Assembly (NCBI GenBank): GCA_027352645.1
Contig: DAIEIL010000054.1
Span: forward strand, 1 to 34,340
Direction: 5' to 3'
Source: Rhodobiaceae bacterium
GTDB lineage: Bacteria > Pseudomonadota > Alphaproteobacteria > Parvibaculales > Parvibaculaceae
Length of the DNA: 34,340 bases
Shown here one piece after another: positions 7,541 through 14,892 of the stretch (position 1 is its first letter; every line of letters starts with the position of its first letter). Made by a program: the position numbers and the translations under genes. The notes beneath the pieces were generated by a model that was given only the letters and a program-made list of their open reading frames with translations, made no database searches and was not told where the DNA came from.

Positions 7541-8035
7541 ATGGCTCGATCGCTATTCGAGATGCTGACGATACTGGTTGTCGACGACAGCCTGCATATG
7601 CGCAGGCTGATCGCGCGGCTGCTCGATGTGCTCGGCGTCGGTCAGGTCATCGTCGCCAGCGATGGCGAGGAAGCCTGGGCGAAGTTTCTCGAACACCGCC
7701 CCGACGTCGTCATCACCGACGCCGCCATGAAACCGACAGACGGGTTTGTGCTCGCCCAGCGGCTGCGCGCCATCGGCGAGGACGAACTGCGCGCCGTGCC
7801 CATCATCATGGTTTCCGCGCATAGCGAGCTTTCCGCCGTCGAACGCGCCCGCGATTCCGGCGTTACCGATTTCATCTGCAAGCCGGTTTCGCCGCGCCTC
7901 CTTTACGAACGCCTCGTCGGCGCCCTGAACCGCCCCCGCAAGCTCATCGAAACGCCCGGCTTCGTCGGGCCGGATCGCCGCGCCGATGCTCTTGCCATTG
8001 ATGGTCCCGAACGCCGTCAAGTGACCTTTATCTGA
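7541..8035 (+). CDS. Stand-alone CheY-like response regulator (first of module)
   Basis: 164 residues with one receiver domain and no DNA-binding output domain. Asp15 and Asp16 (ILVVDD) form the acidic pocket, Asp60 (VVITDAAM) is the phosphoacceptor, Ser92 (MVSAHS) and Lys114 (FICKPVS) are the switch Thr/Ser and conserved Lys. After the receiver comes a basic tail with LYERLVGALNRP and FVGPDRR, a tail also seen in the regulator at 8543. I start at ATG 7541, preceded by a GGGGG run. It is 10 bp upstream of the Hpt gene, so it is part of a three-gene phosphorelay module lacking a kinase. Output is presumably by protein-protein contact. Confidence 0.9.
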   Translation: MARSLFEMLTILVVDDSLHMRRLIARLLDVLGVGQVIVASDGEEAWAKFLEHRPDVVITDAAMKPTDGFVLAQRLRAIGEDELRAVPIIMVSAHSELSAVERARDSGVTDFICKPVSPRLLYERLVGALNRPRKLIETPGFVGPDRRADALAIDGPERRQVTFI

Positions 8036-8045
8036 GGGGCATCGC

Positions 8046-8546
8046 ATGAACGACGCTCAGACACCCGACGTTCCGGCGCGCTTCCTCCGCCTCCCTTCGG
8101 TCGCGGAGCGGAAGCTTGGCCCCGACTTCACCGCGCCCGTCCGCCTCGATCCGCGTGTCCTCGACCAGATGCAGGACACGATCCGCGAACTCACGGTCAA
8201 ATATTCCGAGAACCTGAAGGTTCAGGTGGGATCGCTCTTTTCCTTCATTGAGCCCACGGCCGCAGGCGACGCCGAAGCACGCAATCAGCTCTATTCGACG
8301 GCGCACGAAATTCGCGGCCTCGCAGGCACGTTCGGTTATCCGACCGTTGGCCGCTTCGCGCATTCGCTTTGCGCCTATCTCGAAAACTACAAATCCGTCG
8401 TTTCCACCGTCATGCGCTTCCACGTCGAAGCCATGTATGACGCTTTGCAGGGCCGCGGCGCCGACGACATTCTCGCAAGCGACACGCTGGCGTCGCTCGA
8501 CCGGCTCATCGCCCTTTCGCATGACGGCGAAAGATCGGCAGGATGA
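8046..8546 (+). CDS. Hpt (histidine phosphotransfer) domain protein
   Basis: 166 residues. Residues about 35-160 look like a helical Hpt domain. The likely phospho-histidine is His87 in TAHEIRGLAGTFGYPTVG, matching the HxxKGxAxxxG pattern of Hpt domains with Arg90 in place of the usual Lys. The N-terminal 35 residues are proline-rich and look unstructured. It lies between two response regulators and its last bases overlap the second (ATGA at 8543-8546), so the three are almost certainly one operon. Hpt proteins shuttle phosphoryl groups between receivers. The donor kinase must be encoded elsewhere. Confidence 0.82.
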   Translation: MNDAQTPDVPARFLRLPSVAERKLGPDFTAPVRLDPRVLDQMQDTIRELTVKYSENLKVQVGSLFSFIEPTAAGDAEARNQLYSTAHEIRGLAGTFGYPTVGRFAHSLCAYLENYKSVVSTVMRFHVEAMYDALQGRGADDILASDTLASLDRLIALSHDGERSAG

Positions 8547-9049
8547 CGGACAGGGAGCTATTTGCAAGGCTCAAGATTCTCATCGTCGATGACAGCGCCG
8601 AGATGAGGAATGTCCTTGCCGCGCTTCTCGAAAGCATGGGCGTGGGCGCGATCCTCAGCGCCGCGAGCGGCGAGAAGGGACTGGAGCTATTCTGCTCGGA
8701 AGCACCCGATCTCATCATCACCGACGGCAGCATGCGTCCGATGGACGGCTATGAGTTGACGCGGCGCGTGCGCAATGGCGAATGTCCGAACGGCAACGGC
8801 GATTGCCACGACCGCGACGTGCCTGTGCTGATGATCTCCGGCCATGTCGGCCCGGAGATGGTGCGGCTCGCCCGCGACAATGGCGTCACCGACTACATCG
8901 GCAAGCCCATCATGGCAGCAACGCTTTACGAGCGCGTTCTTGCCGCCGTGTCGAAGCCGATCCACATTGTCGAGACAAAGGCCTATCGCGGCCCTTCGCC
9001 GAGACGGCGGCTCGTTCCCCACATGTCGATAGATCCTCTCAGCGAGTAA
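8543..9049 (+). CDS. Stand-alone CheY-like response regulator (second of module)
   Basis: 168 residues, one receiver domain. ILIVDDSAEMR gives the acidic pair, Asp61 (LIITDGSM) the phosphoacceptor, MISGH the switch Ser and YIGKPI the conserved Lys. It shares with the regulator at 7541 both the receiver sequence style and the C-terminal tail (TLYERVLAAVSKP, IVETKAYRGPSPRRR). An insert around residues 82-92 (NGECPNGNGDCHDRD) carries two cysteines and a histidine and is unlike its partner; oxidation or metal effects are possible but untested. The start codon overlaps the Hpt stop. The 3' end overlaps the convergent hydrolase gene by 11 bp. Confidence 0.9.
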   Translation: MTDRELFARLKILIVDDSAEMRNVLAALLESMGVGAILSAASGEKGLELFCSEAPDLIITDGSMRPMDGYELTRRVRNGECPNGNGDCHDRDVPVLMISGHVGPEMVRLARDNGVTDYIGKPIMAATLYERVLAAVSKPIHIVETKAYRGPSPRRRLVPHMSIDPLSE

Positions 9050-9857
9050 CCTCATCGAGGAAGCGCGAGAGCAGCGCATTGAAGCGCGGCGCATCCTGCC
9101 AGAAGGGCGCATGCCCGAGCCCGTCCAGCACATGCACCTTGCCGTCCCAAAGATTGCGATAGGCAACGGTGGTCAGGAACGCATTATTGACGAAGGGCTC
9201 CGCTCCGCCCGTGACGACGGCGAGCGGCTGTGGCGCCGTCTCCGCGATCTTGCGTCCGTCGAGATCCTTGCCTTCGATGATCGACTGCAGCATCAACGGA
9301 CGGAAGCGGCCGTCGGCGCGCAGGGCTACCGCCACCATCCAGTCTTCGAGCGGCACGTCCGCCCCAGCGCCCGCCTGCGCCTGTGAACGCGCCTCTTCCT
9401 CCGTGAACTGATCCTTGAAGGTAAGCCCCATGTTTTCGGAGGGAAGGAACGCCACCTGCATGTCGGCCCCGCCCGCGGGCGGCGTACCCGTGATCCAGGC
9501 GGCCACGGTTCCCGGCCAGCGCGCCAGCAGTTCCAGCGCCACGTGGCCGCCCAGCGACCAGCCGACAACGACCGCTTGCGAGATGCCGCGCGCCTCGAGG
9601 AAGGCGATCGCCGCATACGCAAAACCGTGAATGGAATAGGTCGCCGCCGGATCGGGCGCGTCGGAACTCTCGCCATGCCCGGGCAGGTCGAAGGCGATCA
9701 GCCGATAGCGCCGCCCGATCTCGCTCTCGAATTGCCGGCCGAACATCTCCTTGGCGGAGGAATTGCCATGGATGAAAAGGACCGCGGGCCCCTCGCCTTC
9801 CGTTTCGGTCCAGGCGATGCGCCCGTGTCCGGTTTCGGTAAATCCCGACCTTGCCAT
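9039..9857 (-). CDS. Alpha/beta hydrolase
   Basis: 272 residues. The strand-loop FIHGNSSAKEM (about 28-38) provides the oxyanion hole, GWSLGG places the nucleophile at Ser101, and GLGHAPFWQ places the catalytic His at 249. The acid is probably Glu220 (VTGGAEPFVN), where most relatives have Asp. A lid region covers about 125-195. This is the layout of small esterases, haloperoxidase-like and C-C bond hydrolases; substrate cannot be named. The gene is convergent with the second response regulator, with an 11-bp overlap of coding ends, and divergent from the diiron protein gene 226 bp away. Confidence 0.9.
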   Translation of the reverse strand: MARSGFTETGHGRIAWTETEGEGPAVLFIHGNSSAKEMFGRQFESEIGRRYRLIAFDLPGHGESSDAPDPAATYSIHGFAYAAIAFLEARGISQAVVVGWSLGGHVALELLARWPGTVAAWITGTPPAGGADMQVAFLPSENMGLTFKDQFTEEEARSQAQAGAGADVPLEDWMVAVALRADGRFRPLMLQSIIEGKDLDGRKIAETAPQPLAVVTGGAEPFVNNAFLTTVAYRNLWDGKVHVLDGLGHAPFWQDAPRFNALLSRFLDEVTR

Positions 9858-9966
9858 TCATGCCCCCTTTGTTTTCATCAGGTTAGCACCAGTTTGGCCC
9901 GTACCGCATAGGCCTGACGGGCGGAGCGGAGCGCGTGATCAAAAGTGACATGGGCGTCATTATTTT

Positions 9967-9995
9967 TTGCAACCGTTAACTCTCCGCCCTATATT
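9967..9995 (+). promoter_or_regulatory. Sigma70-type promoter of the diiron protein gene
   Basis: TTGCAA at 9967-9972 and TATATT at 9990-9995 are separated by exactly 17 bp. A run of T (9961-9968) lies at the upstream edge. Transcription would start near 10002, giving an 80-nt leader before the strong AGGAGG. The leader contains a bulged stem (GCGG/CCTG arms pairing with CAGG/CCGC, about 10030-10060). The rest of the 226-bp gap 9858-10083 shows nothing else I can name. Confidence 0.6.
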
Positions 9996-10083
9996 GATTG
10001 TGGGAATGAGGGCGGAGGCGCGGAAAGACGCGGTCCTGCCAGCAAGGGAACAGGCCGCAGAAGGGCCGTGTACAGGAGGAGCT

Positions 10084-11217
10084 ATGACGAACATCGAAAC
10101 GAATCTGACCGTGGATCCGGCTTACGAAGCCGTCGCCCCGGATGACTTTCCCGCGATGATGGATGTCGAGCGCTACGGCAAGCGCTCCAATGCTTTCGAC
10201 AAGATCATCTCGGCGACCCACGATCATTTCTGGGACCCGATGGACAAGAAGTATGTCGACTTCTCCCAGCCCTTCGACATGGAGAACGACTACCTCGTCG
10301 ATCCCGATCAGAACACCGATCTCAAGACCGCCGTCGCCGACAAGCTCGACGAGAAGCAGAAGATCAAACTCGTCAATCTCGATGTGCAGTGGTCGCTTTC
10401 GTCCATCCTCCACGGCGAAGCGGGCGCGCTGGCGCTCTCGGCTTCGCTCTGCCACATCCTGAAGGATCCGGGCGCGCAGGAATATGCCGCGAACCAGACG
10501 CGCGAAGAAGCACGCCACGTCGCAGGCTTCTCGAACTACATCAAGGCGCGCTGGGGCAAGCCCGTTCAGGTCGGCCCGGCGCTCGGCGACGTCCTCACCG
10601 AACTCGTCCTGTCGCCGCTGGTCTGGAAGAAGATCGTCGGTATGCAGATGCTCGTCGAAGGCCTTGCGATGGGCGCCTTCGCGACCTTCTACAAGAGCGG
10701 CCGCGACCCGCTGATGGTAAAGCTCATGCAGCTCACCATGACGGACGAGGCCTTCCACCACAAGTTCGGCAAGATCTGGGCGGACCGCACCATCCCGCAC
10801 ATCAATGCCGACGAGCGCAACCAGATCGAAGACTGGGCGTGGCACGTGTTCGAGGTGCTGCTCTACAATCTCGGCAGCCCCGAGCAGAAGAAGCACATCT
10901 ACGCCGCTGTCGGCCTCGATTGGCAGTGGGTGCAGGGCGCCTTCATGGAAGCCCTCACGGACGTCAAGATCCGCGAGAGCATGCAGGAATCGACCAACAT
11001 CTTCCGCGTCCTCATCAAGACGCTCCTCAAGGCGGGCATCATCACCAGCCGCACCGCCGGCAACTATGCCGCCTTCATCGACATGAAGGAGCTTTATGCC
11101 GAAGGCGACCGCATGATCGGCGACGACATCGCGGAAGAAGGCATCAAGTATCTCCTTCAGCTGAACGGCCAGGGCACCCGCTCCTATTCGCTCGACAACA
11201 TGTCGGCAGCCGAATAA
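10084..11217 (+). CDS. Ferritin-like diiron carboxylate protein (RNR R2-like fold), putative oxygenase
   Basis: 377 residues. A four-helix diiron site of the class E...ExxH...E...ExxH is readable: Glu112 (LHGEAGAL), Glu142/His145 (REEARHVAGF), Glu192 (LVEGLAMGAF) and Glu222/His225 (TDEAFHHKFG). The spacings of about 30, 50 and 30 residues suit the ribonucleotide reductase R2-like or R2-like oxidase superfamily, which includes N-oxygenases, desaturases and hydroxylases. The ATG at 10084 follows AGGAGG; the frame extends upstream to 9967 but that part overlaps the promoter. The gene has its own promoter and a strong terminator, suggesting high monocistronic expression. It is followed by acyl-CoA ligase and dehydrogenase genes, hinting at oxygenation of a lipid-like substrate. 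The reaction is unknown. Confidence 0.82.
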   Translation: MTNIETNLTVDPAYEAVAPDDFPAMMDVERYGKRSNAFDKIISATHDHFWDPMDKKYVDFSQPFDMENDYLVDPDQNTDLKTAVADKLDEKQKIKLVNLDVQWSLSSILHGEAGALALSASLCHILKDPGAQEYAANQTREEARHVAGFSNYIKARWGKPVQVGPALGDVLTELVLSPLVWKKIVGMQMLVEGLAMGAFATFYKSGRDPLMVKLMQLTMTDEAFHHKFGKIWADRTIPHINADERNQIEDWAWHVFEVLLYNLGSPEQKKHIYAAVGLDWQWVQGAFMEALTDVKIRESMQESTNIFRVLIKTLLKAGIITSRTAGNYAAFIDMKELYAEGDRMIGDDIAEEGIKYLLQLNGQGTRSYSLDNMSAAE

Positions 11218-11241
11218 GCGGCGAAAGCCACCGGAAATCGA

Positions 11242-11271
11242 GGGGCGGCCCTGAAAAGGCCGCCCCTTTTT
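11242..11271 (+). terminator. Rho-independent terminator after the diiron gene
   Basis: A perfect 9-bp GC stem GGGGCGGCC (11242-11250) with GGCCGCCCC (11258-11266), a 7-nt loop and five T (11267-11271). It begins 24 bp after the stop codon. Confidence 0.92.
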
Positions 11272-11401
11272 CGTTGCCCCGTCCCGGCAGGCAACCCGCG
11301 TCCAGAACGGGTGACGGGCGCGATTTTCCCTGTATCATGCCTCCCAACAGGAATTGGCCCGAAGAGGCCGACACCATCAAGACTCTGGGAGGAGTTCGTT
11401 C

Positions 11402-13015
11402 ATGCCTTGGAATTTCGGGGACATTCTCGACGCCATTTCGCCGGTCCTGCCCCAGGACGCGCCGGCCTTCATCCATCAGGACCGCGTCATCACCTGGGGT
11501 GAAAGCACGAAGCGCACCAACAACCTCGCCCGCGCCCTCATCGAACGCGGCGCGAAGCCGGGCGATAAACTCGCCTTCTACATGCGCAACCGGCCCGAAT
11601 ACATGGAACTGCTCAATGCCTGCTTCAAGGCGCGGCTGACCCATGTGAACGTCAACTATCGCTACAAGGCCGACGAGGTTTTCTACATCTTCGACAACTC
11701 GGACGCGCAGACGGTCGTCTTCGGTTCCGAGTTCCGCGACATCATCGAGGAAATCAAACCGCGCCTCACCAAGGTCCAGACCTTCGTCGAAGTGAATGAC
11801 GGCGGCGAAATCGCCTCCTTCGCCGAGCGCTACGAGACGCTGGCGAACACCGGCAGCGGCGAGAAACTCGACATCCAGCGTTCGCCCGACGATCTTCTCT
11901 TCATCTATACCGGCGGCACCACCGGCATGCCCAAGGGCGTGATGTGGCGGCACGACGATCTGCGCGAAGTCCAGCTCGCGGCGGGCCGCAAGCTTGGCCC
12001 CGTGCCGGAAACGATGGAACAGCTCGTCGAAGCGCTGAAGCTGATGGGCCCGCAGGGCTGCCATCTGCCCGCTTGCCCTCTCATGCATGGCACGGGCCTT
12101 CTGAGCTCGCTCGGCGTGATCATGGCGGGCGGTGCGCTGGTCACGCTCGAAAGCCCGTCGCTTGAAGCCGATGAACTCTGGGAAGCCGTCGACCGCAACA
12201 AGGTGCAGACGCTCGCCATCGTCGGCGATGCCTTCGCAAAGCCGATGCTGCGCGAGCTCGACGAGAAGCCGGGGAAATACAATCTCTCCAGCATCGTCTC
12301 GATCATTTCGTCGGGCGTCATGTGGTCGACCGAAGTGAAGCGCGGCCTTCTCAAGCACATTCCGCAGGCGATCATGACCGACAGCTTCGGCGCCTCGGAA
12401 GGCATCGGCTTCGGCGCGTCGATGATGACGAAGGACGGCGAAATCGGCACCGCGAAATTCCAGATCGGCGACCGCTGCAAGGTCTTCGACGAAAAGGAAG
12501 AGCCGGTCGAGCCGGGCAGCAGCAAGCCGGGCATCATCGCCATGGCGGCCCCAATCCCCGTCGGCTACTACAAGGACGAGAAGAAGACCGCCGAGACCTT
12601 CCGCACCATCAGGGGCGAGCGCTACTCGATCCCCGGCGACTGGTGCACGGTCGAGGCAGACGGCACGCTGACGCTGCTCGGCCGTGGCTCCGTCTGCATC
12701 AACACCGCAGGCGAGAAAGTCTATCCCGAAGAAGTCGAGGAAATACTGAAGACTCACCCCGCCGTCGAAGACGCGCTGGTCGTCGGCCTTCCCGATGAAA
12801 AATGGGGACAGGCCGTCACGGGCATCGTCAAGCTCGCGCATGGTCACTCGTTCGACGAAGCCGCGATCCGCGCCCATGTGCGTGAGAAGCTCGCCGGCTA
12901 CAAGACGCCGAAACGCATTCTCCTCGGCACCACCATTCCCTTCCGCGCGCCGAATGGCAAGGCGGACTACAAGGGCGTGACGGCCTTCGCCAAGCACGAA
13001 CTCGGCGTCGCGTGA
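11402..13015 (+). CDS. Acyl-CoA synthetase (AMP-binding, FadD17/FadD19-like)
   Basis: 537 residues. ANL-superfamily enzymes activate carboxylic acids as acyl-AMP and then acyl-CoA. The phosphate loop YTGGTTGMPKGV is at 169-180, DSFGASEG near 345 is the A5 aromatic/glutamate region, GDWCTVEADGTLTLLGRGS near 415 is the A7 region, and the adenylation lysine is Lys520 in PNGKADYK. The MWRHDDL sequence after the P-loop and the N-terminal WNFGDILDAI are typical of the FadD19-like group, several of which act on steroid side-chain acids. The ATG at 11402 follows GGGAGGAG. It is first of a group with an NTF2-like gene and two acyl-CoA dehydrogenase genes. Substrate inferred only as a bulky or branched carboxylic acid. 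Confidence 0.92.
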   Translation: MPWNFGDILDAISPVLPQDAPAFIHQDRVITWGESTKRTNNLARALIERGAKPGDKLAFYMRNRPEYMELLNACFKARLTHVNVNYRYKADEVFYIFDNSDAQTVVFGSEFRDIIEEIKPRLTKVQTFVEVNDGGEIASFAERYETLANTGSGEKLDIQRSPDDLLFIYTGGTTGMPKGVMWRHDDLREVQLAAGRKLGPVPETMEQLVEALKLMGPQGCHLPACPLMHGTGLLSSLGVIMAGGALVTLESPSLEADELWEAVDRNKVQTLAIVGDAFAKPMLRELDEKPGKYNLSSIVSIISSGVMWSTEVKRGLLKHIPQAIMTDSFGASEGIGFGASMMTKDGEIGTAKFQIGDRCKVFDEKEEPVEPGSSKPGIIAMAAPIPVGYYKDEKKTAETFRTIRGERYSIPGDWCTVEADGTLTLLGRGSVCINTAGEKVYPEEVEEILKTHPAVEDALVVGLPDEKWGQAVTGIVKLAHGHSFDEAAIRAHVREKLAGYKTPKRILLGTTIPFRAPNGKADYKGVTAFAKHELGVA

Positions 13016-13036
13016 CAAATCGGGGAGAGCGGTGAA

Positions 13037-13516
13037 ATGACCCAAGACGAATTCGCCGCTCTCCTCGCACGATTCTCCGCTGCAGCTACGGCGGGCGACG
13101 GCAAGGCATTCGCCGAATGCTTCACCGAGGATGGCGTCTATCACGACTACATCTATGGCGATCACAAGGGCCGCGCCGACATCGCGCATATGCTGGAAGA
13201 TCTCTTCCATCGCGATGCGCGCGACTATGACTGGCGGATGCTCGATCCCGTCTGCAACGGCGATCTCGGCTACGCATGGTCGCTGTCGAAATTCGTTTCG
13301 ACCGTTCCCGCCTATGAAGGCAATCAGGTCGTCATCGACGGCATGAGCCGCTTCGAACTGAAGGACGGGCTCATCTCCGACTACCGCGAAAGCGTGAACG
13401 GCGGCGTCGCCATGGCGCAACTCGGTGTCGACGAGCCAAGGCTTGTCGGTGTACTGCGCCGCTGGGCAAGACAATTGCGCGAACGTCCCGACGTCGCGGA
13501 CTACCTGCGCCGATAG
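13037..13516 (+). CDS. NTF2/SnoaL-like protein
   Basis: 159 residues with the cone-shaped NTF2-like fold pattern: an N-terminal helix pair (EFAALLARFSAAATAGDGKAF), then FTEDGVYHDYIYGDHKGRADI with an acidic/aromatic pocket, then beta strands with DGMSRFELKDGLISDYRE. The C-terminal 30 residues (LRRWARQLRERPDVADYLRR) form an added helix. This fold serves isomerases, hydratases and small cyclases, and is also used as a binding subunit. It starts 21 bp after the acyl-CoA synthetase, preceded by GGGGAGAG, so the two are one unit. A catalytic role on the CoA thioester of the same pathway is plausible but not shown. Confidence 0.78.
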   Translation: MTQDEFAALLARFSAAATAGDGKAFAECFTEDGVYHDYIYGDHKGRADIAHMLEDLFHRDARDYDWRMLDPVCNGDLGYAWSLSKFVSTVPAYEGNQVVIDGMSRFELKDGLISDYRESVNGGVAMAQLGVDEPRLVGVLRRWARQLRERPDVADYLRR

Positions 13517-13536
13517 GCGCAATTTCCCAATGTATT

Positions 13537-13601
13537 ATTGCGGAACACTTCGCAATGCGAAGTCCATTGGCAATTGCCTAAGACTTTTCGACTGATATTC
13601 T
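13537..13601 (+). promoter_or_regulatory. Palindrome-rich promoter region of the acyl-CoA dehydrogenase pair
   Basis: Nested inverted repeats lie in the 128-bp gap: ATTGCG-N8-CGCAAT (13537-13556), ACTTCGC-AAT-GCGAAGT (13547-13563, perfect 7-bp arms) and GGCAATTGCC (13569-13578, perfect palindrome). The last overlaps a candidate -35 TTGCCT (13574-13579), which has a 16-bp spacer to TATTCT (13596-13601). The layout looks like an operator for a TetR- or GntR-type regulator not encoded here. Promoter strength is uncertain. Confidence 0.45.
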
Positions 13602-13644
13602 GCCGTCCCGAAATTGAAATCCTGTTCGTACCGAGGAGAGCCCA

Positions 13645-14832
13645 ATGGAACCCATCGAGAAGTTCCGCCTGGAAACGCGCGAATGGCTGGAGGCGAATTG
13701 TCCCGCTTCCATGCGCACGCCAACGCCCGAGGAGGAGACACCCTGGGGCGGCCGCAACGCGACATGGGCCAATCCCGATTCGAAGGTGTGGCTCGACCGC
13801 ATGGCGTCGCGCGGATGGACCGCGCCGACCTGGCCGAAGGAATATGGCGGCGGCGGCCTGACGAAAGAAGAAAGCCTCGTGCTGGGACAGGAAATGCGCC
13901 GCATCAAGGCGCGTCAGCCTCTGTCGAGCTTCGGCCTCTGGATGCTTGGGCCGGCCCTTCTCGAATTTGCCAATGAAGAGCAGAAGCGCGAGCACCTGCC
14001 GCCCATCGTGCGCGGCGAAATCCGCTGGTGCCAGGGCTATTCGGAACCGGGCGCGGGCTCCGACCTCGCCGGTCTTCAGACCAAGGCCGAGGACAAGGGC
14101 GACCATTATCTCGTCAACGGCCAGAAGATCTGGACCTCCTATGCGGACAAGGCCGACTGGATTTTCTGCCTCGTGCGCACGGACACGGCGAAGAAGCATG
14201 ACGGCATCAGCTTCCTACTCTTCGACATGACGACGCCGGGCGTCGAAGCGCGTCCGATCTCCATGATCTCCGGCGCCTCGCCCTTCTGCGAAACCTTCTT
14301 CACCGATGTGACGGTGCCGAAGAAGAATCTCGTCGGCGAACTCAACAAGGGCTGGACCATCGCCAAGCGCCTGCTGCAGCACGAGCGCGACATGATCTCC
14401 GGCATGGGCCTTGGCTCGGGCGTCGGAAGCTCCGCGAGCCTCGAAGCGCTGGCGAAGGATTATTTCGGCGAGGCCAATGGCCGCGTCGCTTCGGCCGCGC
14501 TGCGCGAGCACATCGCCAGACAGAAGATGGACGGAAAGGCCTTCGCGCTAACCCTGCAGCGCACGGCCGAAGAAGCGAAGGCAGGCGTCGGCACCGGCGC
14601 TGCTTCGTCGATCTTCAAATATTACGGCACCGAGCTCAACAAGCGCCGCTACGAACTCCTGCTGGAGATTCTCGGCACGCAGGGTCTGGGCTGGGAAGGC
14701 GAAGGCTTCACCGAAGAGGAACTTGGCGTCACGCGCTCCTGGCTCCGCTCCAAGGGCAATTCCATCGAAGGCGGCACATCGGAAGTGCAGCTCAACGTGG
14801 TGGCCAAGCGCGTGCTCGGACTGCCGGACTGA
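13645..14832 (+). CDS. Acyl-CoA dehydrogenase, catalytic-type subunit of a probable heteromeric enzyme
   Basis: 395 residues. N-terminal helical, middle beta (WCQGYSEPGAGSDLAGL at about 128-144, then DHYLVNGQKIWTSYA) and C-terminal helical domains are in the normal order. The usual catalytic EGT near the C-terminus reads IEGGTSE, so Gly occupies the MCAD Glu376 position. A glutamate at the IVD Glu254 position is present instead: Glu247 in LLQHERDM. The RKQFG and QxHGGxG FAD-contact motifs of ordinary homotetramers are missing. That pattern fits one half of an alpha2beta2 enzyme, as in mycobacterial FadE/ChsE steroid dehydrogenases, with the partner encoded next door. ATG 13645 follows GAGGAGAG. 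Substrate unknown. Confidence 0.9.
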   Translation: MEPIEKFRLETREWLEANCPASMRTPTPEEETPWGGRNATWANPDSKVWLDRMASRGWTAPTWPKEYGGGGLTKEESLVLGQEMRRIKARQPLSSFGLWMLGPALLEFANEEQKREHLPPIVRGEIRWCQGYSEPGAGSDLAGLQTKAEDKGDHYLVNGQKIWTSYADKADWIFCLVRTDTAKKHDGISFLLFDMTTPGVEARPISMISGASPFCETFFTDVTVPKKNLVGELNKGWTIAKRLLQHERDMISGMGLGSGVGSSASLEALAKDYFGEANGRVASAALREHIARQKMDGKAFALTLQRTAEEAKAGVGTGAASSIFKYYGTELNKRRYELLLEILGTQGLGWEGEGFTEEELGVTRSWLRSKGNSIEGGTSEVQLNVVAKRVLGLPD

Positions 14833-14892
14833 GGCGCGGCACCGCTTCGACGCCCCCTCTCCGCATCAACGATAACTAAAAGAGTATTTTCG

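Noticed and set aside
9946..9959. TGAC-N6-GTCA repeat upstream of the diiron promoter
   Set aside because: Only 4-bp arms; expected by chance at this length.
11144..13522. A 792-codon open frame antisense to the acyl-CoA synthetase and NTF2-like genes
   Set aside because: It mirrors GC-rich codon bias of the real genes, has no recognisable domain, and the sense strand carries intact catalytic motifs.
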